Notes under the pieces: generated by a model | The model's input: only the letters and a program-made list of their open reading frames with translations | Told to the model about the DNA's origin: nothing | The model's database searches: none | From: CAYSHJ01 sp964589725 | GTDB lineage: Bacteria > Planctomycetota > Planctomycetia > Planctomycetales > Planctomycetaceae | Assembly: GCA_964589725.1 (NCBI GenBank) | Contig: CAZPUJ010000411.1 | Coordinates: forward strand, 1 to 14,480 | Reading direction: 5' to 3' | Length of the DNA stretch: 14,480 bases | Position numbers and translations under genes: made by a program | Shown: positions 14,107 to 14,480 of the stretch, piece by piece | How the letters are laid out: the number at the start of each line of letters is the position of its first letter | Numbering within the stretch: position 1 is the first letter of the stretch

Positions 14107-14213
14107 ATTGCAAATTGTAAGTTGCAAATTGTGAATAAAAAATTCGCGGGAAAGTCATGCGTGCTTGGTTGGCCCAATTGGCAATTTGCAATTCTCATTT
14201 TGCAATTTGCAAT
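14107..14213. repeat. AT-rich inverted repeat after the SGNH hydrolase gene
   Basis: The left arm 14107-14131 (ATTGCAAATTG, four spacer bases, TTGCAAATTG) is mirrored by the right arm 14182-14213 (CAATTTGCAATT, spacer, TTGCAATTTGCAAT), enclosing about 50 bases. Each arm is itself two copies of a GCAATTTGCAATT-like unit. It is strikingly AT-rich against its surroundings and lies between the hydrolase stop and the next start. It could be a mobile-repeat relic or a transcription end signal. Confidence 0.65.
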
Positions 14214-14249
14214 CCGCCCATTTGACCGTGATGTTTCGACAGTTCGACC

Positions 14250-14480
14250 ATGAATCACGCTTCCAACGCCGCTGTATTCGCTCGCGACGACAGTCGTGCG
14301 CACTGGCATGACCAAGCGTTGTGGTTCGTCCGCGTGAAACGCGACCGCATGGCGAACTCGCTGCCGGAATGGGAACTCCTGCGCGAGACCGCCGCGGCCA
14401 TCAAAACGCACACGATCTCGCGGATCGCCGATTTGCTCGAACAATTCGAAGCCAACGCGACGAAGCTGGGCGCGACGGTT
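14250..14480 (+). CDS. lutB: LutB/LldF-type lactate-utilisation iron-sulfur protein, N-terminal part (runs off right edge)
   Basis: ATG 14250 opens a frame of 77 codons to the window end; an in-frame TGA at 14229 rules out an earlier start in this frame. The N-terminus matches the LutB/YkgF family: ARDDSRAHWHDQALWFVR (about 11-28), then KRDRMANSLPEWELLRETA and IKTHTISRIADLLEQFE. Full family members (about 460-480 residues) have a LUD domain followed by two 4Fe-4S clusters, and oxidise L-lactate together with LutA and LutC. Those parts lie beyond the edge, so iron-sulfur ligands cannot be checked. No Shine-Dalgarno is visible. Downstream genes would be expected to include lutC or lutA. Confidence 0.88.
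   Translation, partial: MNHASNAAVFARDDSRAHWHDQALWFVRVKRDRMANSLPEWELLRETAAAIKTHTISRIADLLEQFEANATKLGATV

Noticed and set aside
13409..14191. Minus-strand open frame opposite the SGNH hydrolase
   Set aside because: The plus strand has all SGNH blocks, a signal peptide and a Shine-Dalgarno; the minus frame has no domain.

Overview
The window looks like chromosomal DNA of a planctomycete (phylum Planctomycetota). I judge this from the GC-rich coding sequence, the style of the Dxs protein (which I recall closely matches planctomycete Dxs), secreted proteins of no known family, and many short palindromic repeats of kinds I associate with these genomes. No database search was possible, so the assignment rests on recognition.

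Layout. Positions 1-1866 form a minus-strand block: a very acidic repeat protein, a purine nucleoside phosphorylase (PNP), and the N-terminal part of an SF2 helicase that runs off the left edge. Positions 1867-2495 hold no intact gene; they carry a broken Ser/Thr protein kinase N-lobe and a possible promoter. A plus-strand M20 (PepT-like) peptidase follows at 2496-3698. It converges on a long minus-strand run (12672 down to 3751): an SLBB-domain membrane protein, an actin-like ATPase of the PilM/FtsA kind, a short-chain polyprenyl diphosphate synthase (ispA), dxs, a secreted protein of unknown function and a secreted isoaspartyl peptidase/asparaginase. Upstream of this run, on the plus strand, lies a deletion scar in which pieces of gspE and gspF are fused. 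Next come an intact SGNH hydrolase (13394-14095) and the start of a LutB-type lactate-utilisation protein that runs off the right edge.

How the genes work together. dxs and ispA touch at TGATG and supply the first MEP-pathway step and prenyl chain elongation. The SLBB protein and the actin-like ATPase overlap by ATGA, so they are probably translated together and may form one envelope machine: periplasmic SLBB domains, one membrane helix and a cytoplasmic Pro-rich tail that could recruit the ATPase. The divergent gspE/gspF remnants hint at a former type II secretion or type IV pilus locus here.

The most unusual theme is repeats. At least seven different palindromic or repetitive elements are present, and several lie in frame inside genes: the helicase N-terminus or leader, the linker of the asparaginase just before its self-cleavage Thr, the last residues of Dxs, and a roughly 40-residue insertion inside the prenyl synthase. 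All sit at places where extra residues should be tolerated. The remaining copies lie at gene ends or just ahead of a ribosome binding site.
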